From: Streptomyces sedi
Lineage (GTDB): Bacteria > Actinomycetota > Actinomycetes > Streptomycetales > Streptomycetaceae
DNA: 64,000 nt
Assembly (NCBI RefSeq): GCF_006335015.1
Contig: NZ_VDGT01000005.1
Location: 62,001 to 126,000, forward strand
Reading direction: 5' to 3'
Shown here: piece after piece, positions 50,890 through 59,607 of the stretch
How the letters are laid out: the number at the start of each line of letters is the position of its first letter
Numbering within the stretch: position 1 is the first letter of the stretch
Notes under the pieces: model-generated
Databases searched by the model: none
Seen by the model: only the letters and a program-made list of their open reading frames with translations
Told to the model about the DNA's origin: nothing
Translations under genes and position numbers: made by a program

Positions 50890-52235
50890 TGACCGCGGCC
50901 GAGACCGCCGACACGGCGGCGATATCCGCCACCTCCCTGCTGCGCTTCGCCACCGCCGGCTCCGTCGACGACGGCAAGTCGACGCTGGTGGGGCGGCTGC
51001 TGCACGACTCCAAGTCGGTGCTCAGCGACCAGCTGGCCGCCGTCGAGCTGGCCTCACGCAACCGGGGCCAGACCGCGCCCGACCTGGCGCTGCTCACCGA
51101 CGGGCTGCGCGCCGAGCGGGAGCAGGGCATCACCATCGACGTGGCCTACCGCTACTTCGCCACCCCGCGCCGCCGGTTCATCCTGGCCGACACCCCGGGG
51201 CACGTGCAGTACACGCGCAACATGGTGACCGGCGCCTCCACGGCCGAGCTGGCGATCATCCTGGTCGACGCGCGCAACGGCGTGGTGGAGCAGACCCGCA
51301 GGCACGCGGCGGTCGCCGCGCTGCTGCGGGTGCCGCAGGTGGTGCTGGCGGTCAACAAGATGGACCTGGTGGGGTACGAGGAGCCGGTCTTCGCGCGGAT
51401 CGCGGAGGAGTTCGGCCGCTACGCGGCCTCGCTCGGCCTCCGGGACGTGACCGCGATCCCGATCTCGGCGCTGGCCGGGGACAACGTGGTGACGCCCTCG
51501 GCCACCATGGACTGGTACGGCGGGCCGACCGTGCTGGAGCACCTGGAGACGGTGCCCGTCGCCCACGACCCGTCGGCCGAGCCGGCGCGGTTCCCCGTGC
51601 AGTACGTGATCCGGCCGCAGTCCGCCGACCACCCCGACTTCCGCGGCTACGCGGGGCAGTTGGCCTCCGGCGTGCTGCGCGTCGGCGACCGGGTCACCGT
51701 GCAGCCCTCCGGGCTCACCAGCACGGTCACCGGGATCGACGCGCTGGGGCAGGCGGTCGACCTGGCCTGGGCGCCGCAGTCGGTGACGGTCAGCCTCGCC
51801 GACGACCTGGACATCTCCCGGGGCGACCTGCTGGCGCCCGCCGGCTCCACCGCGCCGACCAGCCAGGACGTGACGGCCACCGTCTGCCATCTGCACGACC
51901 GTCCGCTGCTGCCGGGCGCCCGGGTGCTGTTGAAGCACACCACCCGCACCGTCAAGGCGATCGTGCGGGAGGTCCCGTCCCGGCTGACGCTGGACGACCT
52001 CTCCCCGCACCCGGAACCGGGGCGCCTCGAGGCCAACGACATCGGCCGGGTGGTGCTGCGCACCGCCGAGCCGCTGGCGTTGGACGACTACGCGCTCTCC
52101 CGCACCACGGGCTCGTTCCTGCTGCTGGACCCGGCCGACGGCGCGACACTGACCGCCGGCATGGCGGGCGAGGCGTTCGCCGACACCGCGACGGGGCCCG
52201 AGGCGGGCGCCACGGACGACGGGTGGGACTTCTGA
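50889..52235 (+). CDS. cysN: sulfate adenylyltransferase subunit 1 (GTPase)
   Basis: A 448-residue EF-Tu-like GTPase that drives ATP sulfurylase. G1 is GSVDDGKSTLVGRLLHD, G3 is DTPGHVQYTRNM, G4 is NKMDLV, followed by two beta-barrel domains. There is no fused CysC domain, which matches the separate cysC upstream. Its ATG overlaps the cysD stop, giving tight 1:1 coupling of the subunits. Confidence 0.95.
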   Translation: MTAAETADTAAISATSLLRFATAGSVDDGKSTLVGRLLHDSKSVLSDQLAAVELASRNRGQTAPDLALLTDGLRAEREQGITIDVAYRYFATPRRRFILADTPGHVQYTRNMVTGASTAELAIILVDARNGVVEQTRRHAAVAALLRVPQVVLAVNKMDLVGYEEPVFARIAEEFGRYAASLGLRDVTAIPISALAGDNVVTPSATMDWYGGPTVLEHLETVPVAHDPSAEPARFPVQYVIRPQSADHPDFRGYAGQLASGVLRVGDRVTVQPSGLTSTVTGIDALGQAVDLAWAPQSVTVSLADDLDISRGDLLAPAGSTAPTSQDVTATVCHLHDRPLLPGARVLLKHTTRTVKAIVREVPSRLTLDDLSPHPEPGRLEANDIGRVVLRTAEPLALDDYALSRTTGSFLLLDPADGATLTAGMAGEAFADTATGPEAGATDDGWDF

Positions 52236-52444
52236 CCATGCTCAGGGATGTCTTCTCGACCTTCGCCAAGGAGGGCGGACGCGTCGGCAGCGGCGCGCTC
52301 GGCGCCGGCCACGGCGGGATAGCGCGATGTGCCGGCTGAGTTGACGCACCCCCGCGTCCGCTCCGCCGCCGTCCCGCCCCTTCCCGTCCGCCACGTCGTC
52401 CGACGCGTGGGCCACCGCCCACGTCCCCGAGAGGAACCCGCGCC

Positions 52445-53560
52445 ATGTTCGCCACGTCACGCCGCTCCCGCCGGAGAGCGCCGCTGCTCGCCCTCGCCCT
52501 GCTGCTCACCCCGTTGGCCGCCTGCGGCTACGGCTCCGACGCCGAGGACGACGAGCCGGCCTCCGACGGCGCGGCGAGCGGTCCCGCGCTCTCCACCGAC
52601 GAGGTGCGCATCGGGTACTTCGCCAACATCACCCACGCCACGGGCGTGATCGGCCTGGGCAACGACGGCGCCATCCGCGAGGAGCTGGGCGGCACCGAGA
52701 TCTCCACCCAGGTCTTCAACGCCGGCCCCTCGGCCATCGAGGCGCTGAACGCCGGCGACCTGGACCTCACCTTCATCGGCCCCAACCCGGCGATCAACGG
52801 CTACGCCGGCTCCGGCGGCCAGAGCCTGCGGGTGGTCGCGGGCGCGGCGTCCGGCGGCGCCTCGCTGGTGGTCAACCCGGAGACGGTCGACGGGCTCGAC
52901 GACCTGGCCGGCAAGCGGATCGCCACCCCGCAGCTCGGCAACACCCAGGACGTGGCGCTGCTCAGCTATCTCAACGACGAGGGCTACGAGGTGGACCCGC
53001 AGAGCGGCCGGGGCGACGTCTCGGTGCTGCGGATCGCCAACTCCGAGATCCCGGCGGCCTTCGACGGCGGCGACATCGACGGCGCCTGGGTGCCGGAGCC
53101 CACCGCGGCCAACCTGGTCAGCCGTGGCGCCGAGACCCTGCTGGACGAGGGCGAGCTGTGGGACGACGGCCGCTACGTGGTCACCCACGTCATCGCCTCC
53201 CAGGACTTCCTGGAGGAACACCCCGACGTCGTCGAGGCAGTGGTGCGCGGCGTGGTGCGGACCAACGCCTGGATCAACGACAACAGGGACGAGGCCAAGA
53301 CGCTCTTCAACGAGGCGCTGGGCCGGATGCCCGGCGGCAGTGAGCTGCCCGCCGAGGTGCTGGACCCGGCGTTCGACCACGTCGAGTTCCTGGACGACCC
53401 GCTGGCCGAGACGCTGCGGGTGGGCGCGGAGAACGCCACCGAGGTCGGGCTGCTGGAGGAGACCGACCTGAGCGGCATCTACGACCTGTCCCTCCTCAAC
53501 GGGGTGCTGGCCGACGAGGGCCTTCCGGAGGTCGGCGACGCCGGCCTGGGCGTCGGCTGA
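52445..53560 (+). CDS. sulfonate-type ABC transporter substrate-binding lipoprotein
   Basis: A 371-residue exported lipoprotein. The signal peptide ends in the lipobox LAAC, followed by an acidic linker. The binding domain begins EVRIGYFANITHATGVIGLG and has FNAGPSAIEALNAGDLDLTFIGPNPAI and GGASLVVNPETVDGLDDLAGKRIATPQLGNTQ, quoted in parts, of the SsuA/TauA/NitT class. It should capture a sulfonate (or nitrate-like) compound outside the cell and hand it to the two genes that follow. The 209-bp gap before it may hold an internal promoter. Confidence 0.88.
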   Translation: MFATSRRSRRRAPLLALALLLTPLAACGYGSDAEDDEPASDGAASGPALSTDEVRIGYFANITHATGVIGLGNDGAIREELGGTEISTQVFNAGPSAIEALNAGDLDLTFIGPNPAINGYAGSGGQSLRVVAGAASGGASLVVNPETVDGLDDLAGKRIATPQLGNTQDVALLSYLNDEGYEVDPQSGRGDVSVLRIANSEIPAAFDGGDIDGAWVPEPTAANLVSRGAETLLDEGELWDDGRYVVTHVIASQDFLEEHPDVVEAVVRGVVRTNAWINDNRDEAKTLFNEALGRMPGGSELPAEVLDPAFDHVEFLDDPLAETLRVGAENATEVGLLEETDLSGIYDLSLLNGVLADEGLPEVGDAGLGVG

Positions 53561-53626
53561 GTCGCGCACCGCTCCTCGCGGCCATCCGCCACGTTCATCC
53601 GTTCCTCACCCAGGAGGTGACTCCCG

Positions 53627-54424
53627 ATGACCCTCGCCCTCGACAGCACGGTCGACGAGGACGCCACGGCCGAAGCGGACTACGCGGTGCGCTTCGCGCA
53701 CGTGTCGAAGTCCTTCGGCCGGCCGGGCAAGCAGCAGTTGGTACTGGACGACATCAGCCTCGACGTCGCGCCGGGAGAGTTCGTCACCCTGATCGGCGCC
53801 TCGGGCTGCGGCAAGTCCACGCTGCTGAACCTGACCGCCGGGCTGGACGCCGCCTCCACCGGGCGGATCTCCGTGCCGGGCGGCCGGCCGGCGCTGATGT
53901 TCCAGGAGCACGCGCTCTTCCCGTGGCTGACCGCCGGCCGCAACATCGAGCTGGCGCTGCGGCTGCGCGGCGTGCCGAAGGCGGAGCGCCGCGAGGAGGC
54001 GGAACGGCTGCTGTCGCTGGTGCGGCTGAACGGCTCGTACGGCAAGCGGGTGCACGAGCTGTCCGGCGGGATGCGGCAGCGCGTCGCGCTGGCCAGGGCG
54101 CTCGCCCAGGACAGCCAACTGCTGCTGATGGACGAGCCGTTCGCCGCGCTGGACGCGATCACCAGGGACGTGCTGCACGAGGAGCTGACCAGGATCTGGT
54201 CGGAGACCGGGGTCTCGGTCCTGTTCGTCACGCACAACGTACGGGAGGCGGTCCGGCTGGCGCAGCGCGTCGTCCTGCTCTCCTCCCGCCCCGGGCGGGT
54301 GGTCACCGAGTGGCGCGTGGACATCGAACACCCGCGCCGCATCGAGGACGCCGAGGTGTCCGCGCTCTCGGTGGAGATCACCGAGCGCCTCAGGGAGGAG
54401 ATCCGCCGCCATGGCCAGCAGTGA
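53627..54424 (+). CDS. ABC transporter ATPase, sulfonate/nitrate class
   Basis: A 265-residue ATPase. Walker A is LIGASGCGKSTLL, the Q-loop MFQEHALFPWLTAGRN, signature LSGGMRQRVALARAL and Walker B LLLMDEPFAALD, with the switch His in LFVTHNVREAV. It powers the uptake system of the neighbouring binding protein and permease. ATG with AGGAGG 6 nt upstream; its end overlaps the permease start by 14 bp. Confidence 0.93.
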   Translation: MTLALDSTVDEDATAEADYAVRFAHVSKSFGRPGKQQLVLDDISLDVAPGEFVTLIGASGCGKSTLLNLTAGLDAASTGRISVPGGRPALMFQEHALFPWLTAGRNIELALRLRGVPKAERREEAERLLSLVRLNGSYGKRVHELSGGMRQRVALARALAQDSQLLLMDEPFAALDAITRDVLHEELTRIWSETGVSVLFVTHNVREAVRLAQRVVLLSSRPGRVVTEWRVDIEHPRRIEDAEVSALSVEITERLREEIRRHGQQ

Positions 54425-55361
54425 GACGGCCGCCACCGCGGCGGAGGAGAAGGACGCGGACGCCGGTTCCGCCGAGGCGAGGGGGCGCCCGGACTCCTCG
54501 GGTGACCTGGCGGGCCTTGAGGCGGGACTGGACGCGTTGGACAGCGGGGGCGGCGGCGACCGGGTCCCGGTCGGGCGGGTGCTGCTCACCCGGGTGCTGC
54601 CGCCGATCGTCGCGATCGCGCTGGTGCTGACGGCGTGGCAGCTCACCTACTGGGCGGAGGTGCAGCCGGACTACCTGCTGCCCAGCCCGGGCGACGTGGG
54701 CGCGGTCTTCGCCGAGATGTGGCGGGAGGGCACGCTCCTTGAGTACATCTGGACCAGCGTCTCGCGCGGCCTCCTCGGCTTTCTGATCGCCATCGCGGTC
54801 GGCACCCCGCTGGGGCTGCTGGTGGCCAGGGTGAAGCTGGTGCGCGCGGCGATCGGACCGGTGCTCACCGGGCTCCAGTCACTGCCGTCGATCGCCTGGG
54901 TGCCGGCGGCGATCATCTGGTTCGGGCTGACCAACGGCACCATCTACGCGGTGGTGCTGCTCGGCGCCGTGCCCTCGATCGCCAACGGCATCGTCGCCGG
55001 CGTGGACCAGATCCCGCCGCTCTATCTGCGGGCCGGGCGGATGCTGGGGGCGCGGGGGCTGAGCAGCGTGCGGTTCGTGCTGCTGCCGGCGGCGCTGCCC
55101 GGGTACCTGGCGGGGCTGAAGCAGGGCTGGGCGTTCTCCTGGCGTTCCCTGATGGCGGCCGAGCTGATCGTGCACTCCCCCGATCTGGGCACGGGGCTCG
55201 GGCAGTTGATGGAGAACTACCGCACCATGCAGAACATGTCGGGCGTGCTGGCCACCATCATCCTGATCCTGGTGGTGGGCGTGGCGATCGACCTGCTGTT
55301 CTTCTCGCCGCTCGAACGGCGGGTGCTGCGCTCCCGAGGGCTGCTGGCCAGGGTGTCGTGA
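54411..55361 (+). CDS. ABC transporter permease, sulfonate/nitrate class
   Basis: A 316-residue permease. A charged, disordered N-terminus of about 60 residues precedes six predicted helices starting LTRVLPPIVAIALVLTAWQL, with the cytoplasmic EAA-like loop YLRAGRMLGARGLSSVRFVLLPAALPGYLAGLKQG, quoted as GLSSVRFVLLPAALPGY. It forms the channel for the sulfur compound. Overlaps the ATPase gene by 14 bp and the chelatase gene by 4 bp. Confidence 0.92.
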   Translation: MASSETAATAAEEKDADAGSAEARGRPDSSGDLAGLEAGLDALDSGGGGDRVPVGRVLLTRVLPPIVAIALVLTAWQLTYWAEVQPDYLLPSPGDVGAVFAEMWREGTLLEYIWTSVSRGLLGFLIAIAVGTPLGLLVARVKLVRAAIGPVLTGLQSLPSIAWVPAAIIWFGLTNGTIYAVVLLGAVPSIANGIVAGVDQIPPLYLRAGRMLGARGLSSVRFVLLPAALPGYLAGLKQGWAFSWRSLMAAELIVHSPDLGTGLGQLMENYRTMQNMSGVLATIILILVVGVAIDLLFFSPLERRVLRSRGLLARVS

Positions 55362-56128
55362 CCCGGACAGGCTCCCCGGCGCTGCTGCTGGTCGCCCACG
55401 GCAGTCGGGACCCGCGCCACGCGGCGACGGTGCTGGCGCTGACCGAGAGGGTGCGGGCGGCGGCCGGCGGGACCGAGGTGGCCTGCGGCTTCCTGGACTT
55501 CGCGCTGCCGGAGGTGGGCGGCGCGCTGGGCGGGCTGCGGGCGGCCGGCCACCGCGCGGTGGTGGCGGTGCCGCTGCTGCTCAACCACGCCTTCCACGCC
55601 GCGTCCGACCTCCCCGAGCTGCTGGCACGGGAGCGGGCGCGGCTGCCGGGGCTCGCGGTGTGGCAATCGGAGGTGCTGGGCCCCGATCCGCTGCTGAACG
55701 GGCTGCTGGAACGGCGGTTGGCCGAGGCGAACGGCGGCCCGCTGACCGCGCGTGCGGAGACGGGGGTGGTGCTGGCCTCGGCCGGCACCTCCGACCTCGG
55801 GGGCCGGGCGGCGCTGGAGCGGCTGGCGGAACGGTGGCGTGCCGAGGCCGGCTGGGGCGCGGTCGTCTCGGCGTACGCCTCGGCGGGCGCGCCCGATCCG
55901 GGGCGCGCCGTGCGGGAGTTGCGCGCGGAGGGGGCGCGCCGGGTCGCGGTCGCGCCCTACGTCATCGCGCCCGGCCGGCTGCCGGACCGCGTCCTGGCCG
56001 GCGCGCGGGAGGCGGGCGCCGACCTGGTGGCCCCGGTCCTGGGCGCCGCCCCCGAGCTGGCCCGGGTCGTGCTGGACCGCTACCGCGCCGCCGTGCGGCG
56101 CCACTCGGCGCTGCCCCTGGCGGGCTGA
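55358..56128 (+). CDS. sirohydrochlorin chelatase (CbiX/SirB family)
   Basis: A 256-residue chelatase with two tandem CbiX-type domains. The first has LLLVAHGSRDPRH with the metal-site His and VPLLLNHAFHAASDLPEL with the second; the second domain is more degenerate (VLASAGTSDLGGRA, RVAVAPYVIAPGRLPD). It inserts iron into sirohydrochlorin to make siroheme for CysI. GTG overlaps the permease stop (GTGA), closing the operon; a strong terminator follows. Confidence 0.88.
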   Translation: MTRTGSPALLLVAHGSRDPRHAATVLALTERVRAAAGGTEVACGFLDFALPEVGGALGGLRAAGHRAVVAVPLLLNHAFHAASDLPELLARERARLPGLAVWQSEVLGPDPLLNGLLERRLAEANGGPLTARAETGVVLASAGTSDLGGRAALERLAERWRAEAGWGAVVSAYASAGAPDPGRAVRELRAEGARRVAVAPYVIAPGRLPDRVLAGAREAGADLVAPVLGAAPELARVVLDRYRAAVRRHSALPLAG

Positions 56129-56133
56129 GACGC

Positions 56134-56171
56134 GGGTGACGCCCCACGGCCGGTGCCGTGGGGCGTCACCC
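56134..56171. terminator. strong bidirectional terminator
   Basis: A perfect 17-bp stem (56134-56150 with 56155-56171) and CGGT loop lies between the end of the sulfur operon and the convergent winged-helix gene. Confidence 0.85.
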
Positions 56172-56187
56172 GGGGGTCCGCCGGGAA

Positions 56188-56706
56188 TCAGCTCGCCGGG
56201 GGCACGTACTTGTAGCCGACGCGCCGCACCGTGACGATGCGCTCCCGGTAGGCCGCCCCCAACTTCCGCCGCAGCCTGGCCACATGGACGTCCACGGTCC
56301 GCTGGTCGCCCACCGGCCCGTAGCCCCAGATCGTGGCGACCAGCGACTCGCGGGTGTAGACCCGGTGCGGGTGGCGCACCAGGTGCGCCAGCAGTTCGAA
56401 CTCCAGATAGGTCAACTGCAACGGCGCGCCGTCCACGGAGGCCGTGCGTTCCTCGGTGTCCACCACGATGCCGCGGGGCGCGGGCCGTTCCTCGGGCGGG
56501 ACGGCGGCGGGCCGGTTGGCGGGGGGTGACGAGGACGCCTGCGCCGCGAACAGCTCGCTCAGCTGCGCGGGTTGGGTCCCGGCCGGGGCCAGCACCAGAT
56601 AGCCGACCAGCGGCACGGAGCCGTCCGCCGTCTGGCTCTCCGGTGCCAGGGTCACCGTCACGTCGGAGAGTTCGGACAGGTCGGGGAGCGCGGTAAGGTG
56701 CCGCAT
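56188..56706 (-). CDS. orphan OmpR-type winged-helix DNA-binding protein
   Basis: A 172-residue regulator. The N-terminal 75 residues are not a receiver domain (no phospho-Asp pattern; VTVTLAPESQTADGSVPLVGYLVLAP). The C-terminal half is a full OmpR/PhoB winged helix: LQLTYLEFELLAHLVRHPHRVYTRESL, GDQRTVDVHVARLRRKLGA, RIVTVRRVGYKYV, given in parts. It lies between the sulfur operon and tauD, so a role in sulfur control is a fair guess. ATG with GGAAGGAG upstream. Confidence 0.75.
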   Translation of the reverse strand: MRHLTALPDLSELSDVTVTLAPESQTADGSVPLVGYLVLAPAGTQPAQLSELFAAQASSSPPANRPAAVPPEERPAPRGIVVDTEERTASVDGAPLQLTYLEFELLAHLVRHPHRVYTRESLVATIWGYGPVGDQRTVDVHVARLRRKLGAAYRERIVTVRRVGYKYVPPAS

Positions 56707-56786
56707 CTTCGGCTCCTTCCTTCCTTGGGTCGTCGCACCCGGCGCGGACCGTGGCTGTCGCCGGGTCCGCGCCGGGTGCGGGGAGG

Positions 56787-57722
56787 TCAGGCCGCCGAGG
56801 CGGGGGTGTAGTGCTCCGCGACGTCGCCCTCGACGACACGGCTGCGTCGGCCGTCCACGCCGACGGGAACGTCTCCCGCGACCGTCACCCGGTGGAGCAG
56901 GCGCGGCAGGGTGCCGTAGTCGTCGGGCGCGTAGTGCTGGGTACTGCGGTTGTCGAAGGCCACCAGGTCGCCGGGGGCCCAGCTCCAGCGGACGACGTTC
57001 TCCGGGCGGGTCACATAGCCCTGGAACAGGCGCAGCAGGTCGCGGGAGTCGTCGGCGTCGAAGCCGACCAGGCGCTGGGCGAACCCTCCGATGAACAGCC
57101 CGCGTTCGCCGCTCTCCGGGTGGACCCGCACCACGGGGTGGGCGGTGCGGTATGTGCGGGAGACGAACCGCCTGCGGTGCTCCGCGGCGCGCTCGGTCCT
57201 CGGCTCCGCGTAGTCGTGGTCGTTGGTGTGGACGGCCCAGAGGCGGTCGGCCAGCTCGCGCAGCGGCTCGGGCAGGTCGCGGTAGGCGGTGGCGCTGTTG
57301 GCGATCAGGGTGTTGCCGCCGTGCGGCGGGACCACGAGGGCGCGCAACGTGGTCACCCGGGGCGGGGTGCGCAGGAAGGTGACGTCGGTGTGCCACCGGT
57401 TGGAGCGCACCCCCTCGCCGTCGACCGCCAGCACGTGCGGCTGGCCCTCGGCCGAGGGGACGGTGGGGTGGGCGGTCGTCAACTCGCCGAAGAGCGAGGC
57501 GAACCTGAGCTGCGCCGCGTCGTCGAGGGACTGGTCGCGGAAGAAGAGCGCCTTGTGCGTGATGAGCGCGGCGTTGATCTCGTTGACCACGGCGGGGTCG
57601 AGGGGCGCGGAGAGGTCGACGCCGAGGATCTCGGCGCCGATACGGCCGCCCACCTGACGGATGTCGAATTCACCGCGGGAGCTCGGGGAGTGAGCGCTCG
57701 GGGAGTGAGAACTGTGGGACAT
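56787..57722 (-). CDS. tauD: TauD/AtsK-type Fe(II)/2-oxoglutarate dioxygenase
   Basis: A 311-residue dioxygenase that releases sulfite or sulfate from taurine, alkyl sulfates or sulfonates. The Fe ligands are in RWHTDVTF (His and Asp) and the late His in PRLLHRVTV with the 2-oxoglutarate Arg; VFRDQSL-like FFRDQSLDDAAQ and GVRSNRWHTD are typical. Ser/His-rich N-terminus carries a 15-bp tandem repeat (57674-57703 area). ATG at 57722. A leader peptide 286 bp upstream on the same strand suggests cysteine-linked control. AtsK versus TauD specificity is not settled. Confidence 0.85.
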   Translation of the reverse strand: MSHSSHSPSAHSPSSRGEFDIRQVGGRIGAEILGVDLSAPLDPAVVNEINAALITHKALFFRDQSLDDAAQLRFASLFGELTTAHPTVPSAEGQPHVLAVDGEGVRSNRWHTDVTFLRTPPRVTTLRALVVPPHGGNTLIANSATAYRDLPEPLRELADRLWAVHTNDHDYAEPRTERAAEHRRRFVSRTYRTAHPVVRVHPESGERGLFIGGFAQRLVGFDADDSRDLLRLFQGYVTRPENVVRWSWAPGDLVAFDNRSTQHYAPDDYGTLPRLLHRVTVAGDVPVGVDGRRSRVVEGDVAEHYTPASAA

Positions 57723-58007
57723 GGAACTGCACTGCCTTTCCCGTGGGAAACGCCTTCTGTGACGGGTGGGGCCGAAAGGGACCCTCGGCAGCCTTCGAAA
57801 CTCCCCGGCCCACCGGGAACCCGCGTGGTGGTCTGTCCGCCACGTGTTCGCCCGGTCGTTTCCGCGCGCCTCGGGGCTGTCTGACCGCGAGGCGTGGAAC
57901 GGGGCGAACGGATTCCGGTGGGCCGGCGTCACCCGTCGCGCACGCGGGGAGGCGATGCGGGGGTGAACGGCGTCGGGAGGAGCGTCGGCTGGGCGCTGTT
58001 CGAAGGG

Positions 58008-58091
58008 TCAGCGTGCGTCGGCACAGATCGCGCTGGCCTGCCGTCGAAGGTCGACGTGCAGCCGCGTCACGAGAAACTCAGCCTGGCTCAC
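58008..58091 (-). CDS. cysteine-type leader peptide of tauD
   Basis: A short minus-strand ORF reads VSQAEFLVTRLHVDLRRQ then ASAICADAR and TGA. It carries the family signature (R)xHVDLxRxxSAIC with a Cys codon (58023-58025) near the end. GTG at 58091 starts it almost on the transcript start; an internal GTG at 58070 behind CAGGCTGAG is an alternative. It precedes tauD with about 286 nt between, enough for attenuator folding. Confidence 0.8.
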   Translation of the reverse strand: MSQAEFLVTRLHVDLRRQASAICADAR

Positions 58092-58128
58092 GATATGTGA
58101 GGATGCCAGTACCCGTGGAGCACGTCAA
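58087..58128 (-). promoter_or_regulatory. tauD leader promoter with overlapping dyad
   Basis: On the minus strand TTGACG (58128-58123), 17 bp and CATCCT (58105-58100) place the transcript start at the leader GTG. A dyad CTCACgatatGTGAG (58087-58101) covers the -10 end and start, a good place for a repressor. Confidence 0.5.
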
Positions 58129-58278
58129 GATTGCGCTCCCGCGTCTCACATCACGGACAGCAGGCGTCCACTTCCCGATACGCCGAACGCGTGCCGTTCG
58201 CCCCCGGGTCGCGCCCTCCGCCCTTCTCCCGCACGGCCCTTCCCCGGGTCCTCCCAGCGGGCCTCCCCCGAGCCTTAC

Positions 58279-58308
58279 TTGACCGCCGCCGGCCTCTCGC
58301 GGTACTCC
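58279..58308 (+). promoter_or_regulatory. promoter of cysteine dioxygenase leader
   Basis: TTGACC (58279-58284), 18 bp, TACTCC (58303-58308), ending 7 bp before the leader ATG at 58316, so the leader transcript is nearly leaderless. Confidence 0.5.
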
Positions 58309-58315
58309 TTTCGCC

Positions 58316-58402
58316 ATGCCGACCAGCAAGCGCCTTTTCTCGCGGTGCCATGTGGACCTCGTCCGCGTGGCCAGCGCGCTGTGTCGCCCCGGCCGTCGCT
58401 GA
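58316..58402 (+). CDS. cysteine-type leader peptide of cysteine dioxygenase operon
   Basis: A 28-residue peptide: MPTSKRLFSRCHVDLVRVAS, then ALCRPGRR and TGA. It fits the same signature (SRxHVDLxRxxSAxC) and has a second Cys codon in the SRCHVDL part besides the usual late one. It lies 155 nt before the cysteine dioxygenase start. Divergent from the tauD leader. Confidence 0.88.
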   Translation: MPTSKRLFSRCHVDLVRVASALCRPGRR

Positions 58403-58557
58403 GCGCGGCCCCGCCGGCAGCGGCCGGCCATCCGTTCGAGGATCGCCCCTGAGTCGAGGGCGCCGCCCACCGGTGTCCGCACGGCTGCCTCCGCCTCGCG
58501 CTCGACGACCCCACGCGCCCACCCCCCTCGCTCCTCGTCCTACCGTGAGGTCCTCCC

Positions 58558-59064
58558 ATGCCCACCGTCGCGCCCACCCCGCCGGCCGTCGTCGAGAACC
58601 CCCGCACCCCCCACGAACTGGCAGCCACCGTACGTGCCTTCGCCGCCCGGAGGGAGCTGTGGGAGCCGCTGGTCCGCTTCACCAGGCCCGAACGCTGGTA
58701 CCAGCGGCTGGCGGTAGGCGCCGACCACGAGGTCTGGCTGCTGACCTGGCTGCCGGGGCAGGGCACCGAGATCCACGACCACGGCGGCGCCTCGGGCGCG
58801 TTCGGCGTGGTCAGGGGCGAGCTGACCGAACGCACCTTCGCCCTGCCGGCAGTGGACGCGCCCCGCCCGCCCCGGCTGCGCAGCCTGACGCCCCCGGCGG
58901 TGCGCGCCTTCGGGCCGCGCCACGTGCACCAGGTGACCAACCCCGGTCCGGAACCGGCGGTGAGCATCCACGCCTACGCCCCGGCCCTGGCCACCATGTC
59001 GTACTACACAGAGACTGACGAGGGCGCCCTCCAACTGGAGCGCACCGACGGCGTCGACGACTGA
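58558..59064 (+). CDS. cysteine dioxygenase
   Basis: A 168-residue cupin that oxidises cysteine to cysteine sulfinate. The three-His iron site is IHDHGGASGAFGVV (two His) and the later RHVHQVTN; the Cys that cross-links to Tyr in mammals is Gly here, as in many bacterial enzymes. TYYTET-like MSYYTETDEG gives the conserved Tyr region. ATG with GAGG upstream. It is followed 13 bp on by a rhodanese and preceded by a leader peptide. Confidence 0.9.
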   Translation: MPTVAPTPPAVVENPRTPHELAATVRAFAARRELWEPLVRFTRPERWYQRLAVGADHEVWLLTWLPGQGTEIHDHGGASGAFGVVRGELTERTFALPAVDAPRPPRLRSLTPPAVRAFGPRHVHQVTNPGPEPAVSIHAYAPALATMSYYTETDEGALQLERTDGVDD

Positions 59065-59077
59065 GGGGACCGCGGCG

Positions 59078-59554
59078 ATGGAGAGGACTCCGCAGGCGGA
59101 GCGGGCCGGGGGGACCGGGACGCACCACGACGACACACCCGGACGACGCACCACCATCGAGGCCCAACTCGCCTCGGCACGCGCCACCTTGGACCGCGTG
59201 ACGGCGGAGGACGCCTACCGGGAGTGGGGAGCCGGGGCCGTGCTGGTGGACACCAGGATCCACGACCAGCGCGCCGAGGACGGCACGGTGCCCGGGGCGC
59301 TGGTGATCGAACGCAACCACCTGGAATGGCGCTGCGACCCGACCAGCGGGGCCAGCGTCCCGCAGGCGGTCGACACCGAGGTGCGCTGGATCGTGCTCTG
59401 CGACGAGGGCTACGCCTCCTCGCTCGCCGCCGCCTCGCTCCGCTCGCTCGGGCTGCGCCGGGCCACCGATCTGATCGGCGGCTTCCAGTCCTGGCGCGCC
59501 GCCGGCCTGCCGGTGACGCCGCCCGGTCAGGAGGCGCGGCCACGCGCCGCCTGA
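59078..59554 (+). CDS. rhodanese-like sulfurtransferase
   Basis: A 158-residue single-domain rhodanese. The active loop is LCDEGYASSLAA with the persulfide Cys, after the conserved VLVDTRIHDQRAEDGTVPGA. It moves sulfane sulfur, probably from or to products of cysteine breakdown by the dioxygenase in the same operon. The usual 6-residue loop is kept (CDEGYAS). Confidence 0.88.
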   Translation: MERTPQAERAGGTGTHHDDTPGRRTTIEAQLASARATLDRVTAEDAYREWGAGAVLVDTRIHDQRAEDGTVPGALVIERNHLEWRCDPTSGASVPQAVDTEVRWIVLCDEGYASSLAAASLRSLGLRRATDLIGGFQSWRAAGLPVTPPGQEARPRAA

Positions 59555-59607
59555 CGCCCGCCCGCTCCGCCGGGGCGGGCGCCCGACGGTCCCCGTCTCC
59601 CCGTCCC

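Noticed and set aside
52238..52339. 33-residue ORF just after cysN, ending ARCAG
   Set aside because: Has a late Cys codon but lacks the HVDLxR signature of sulfur leader peptides and has only a weak ribosome site.
57743..58282. 179-codon plus-strand frame across the tauD-cysteine dioxygenase gap
   Set aside because: Low-complexity Arg/Pro-rich product; the leader peptides and promoters explain the region better.
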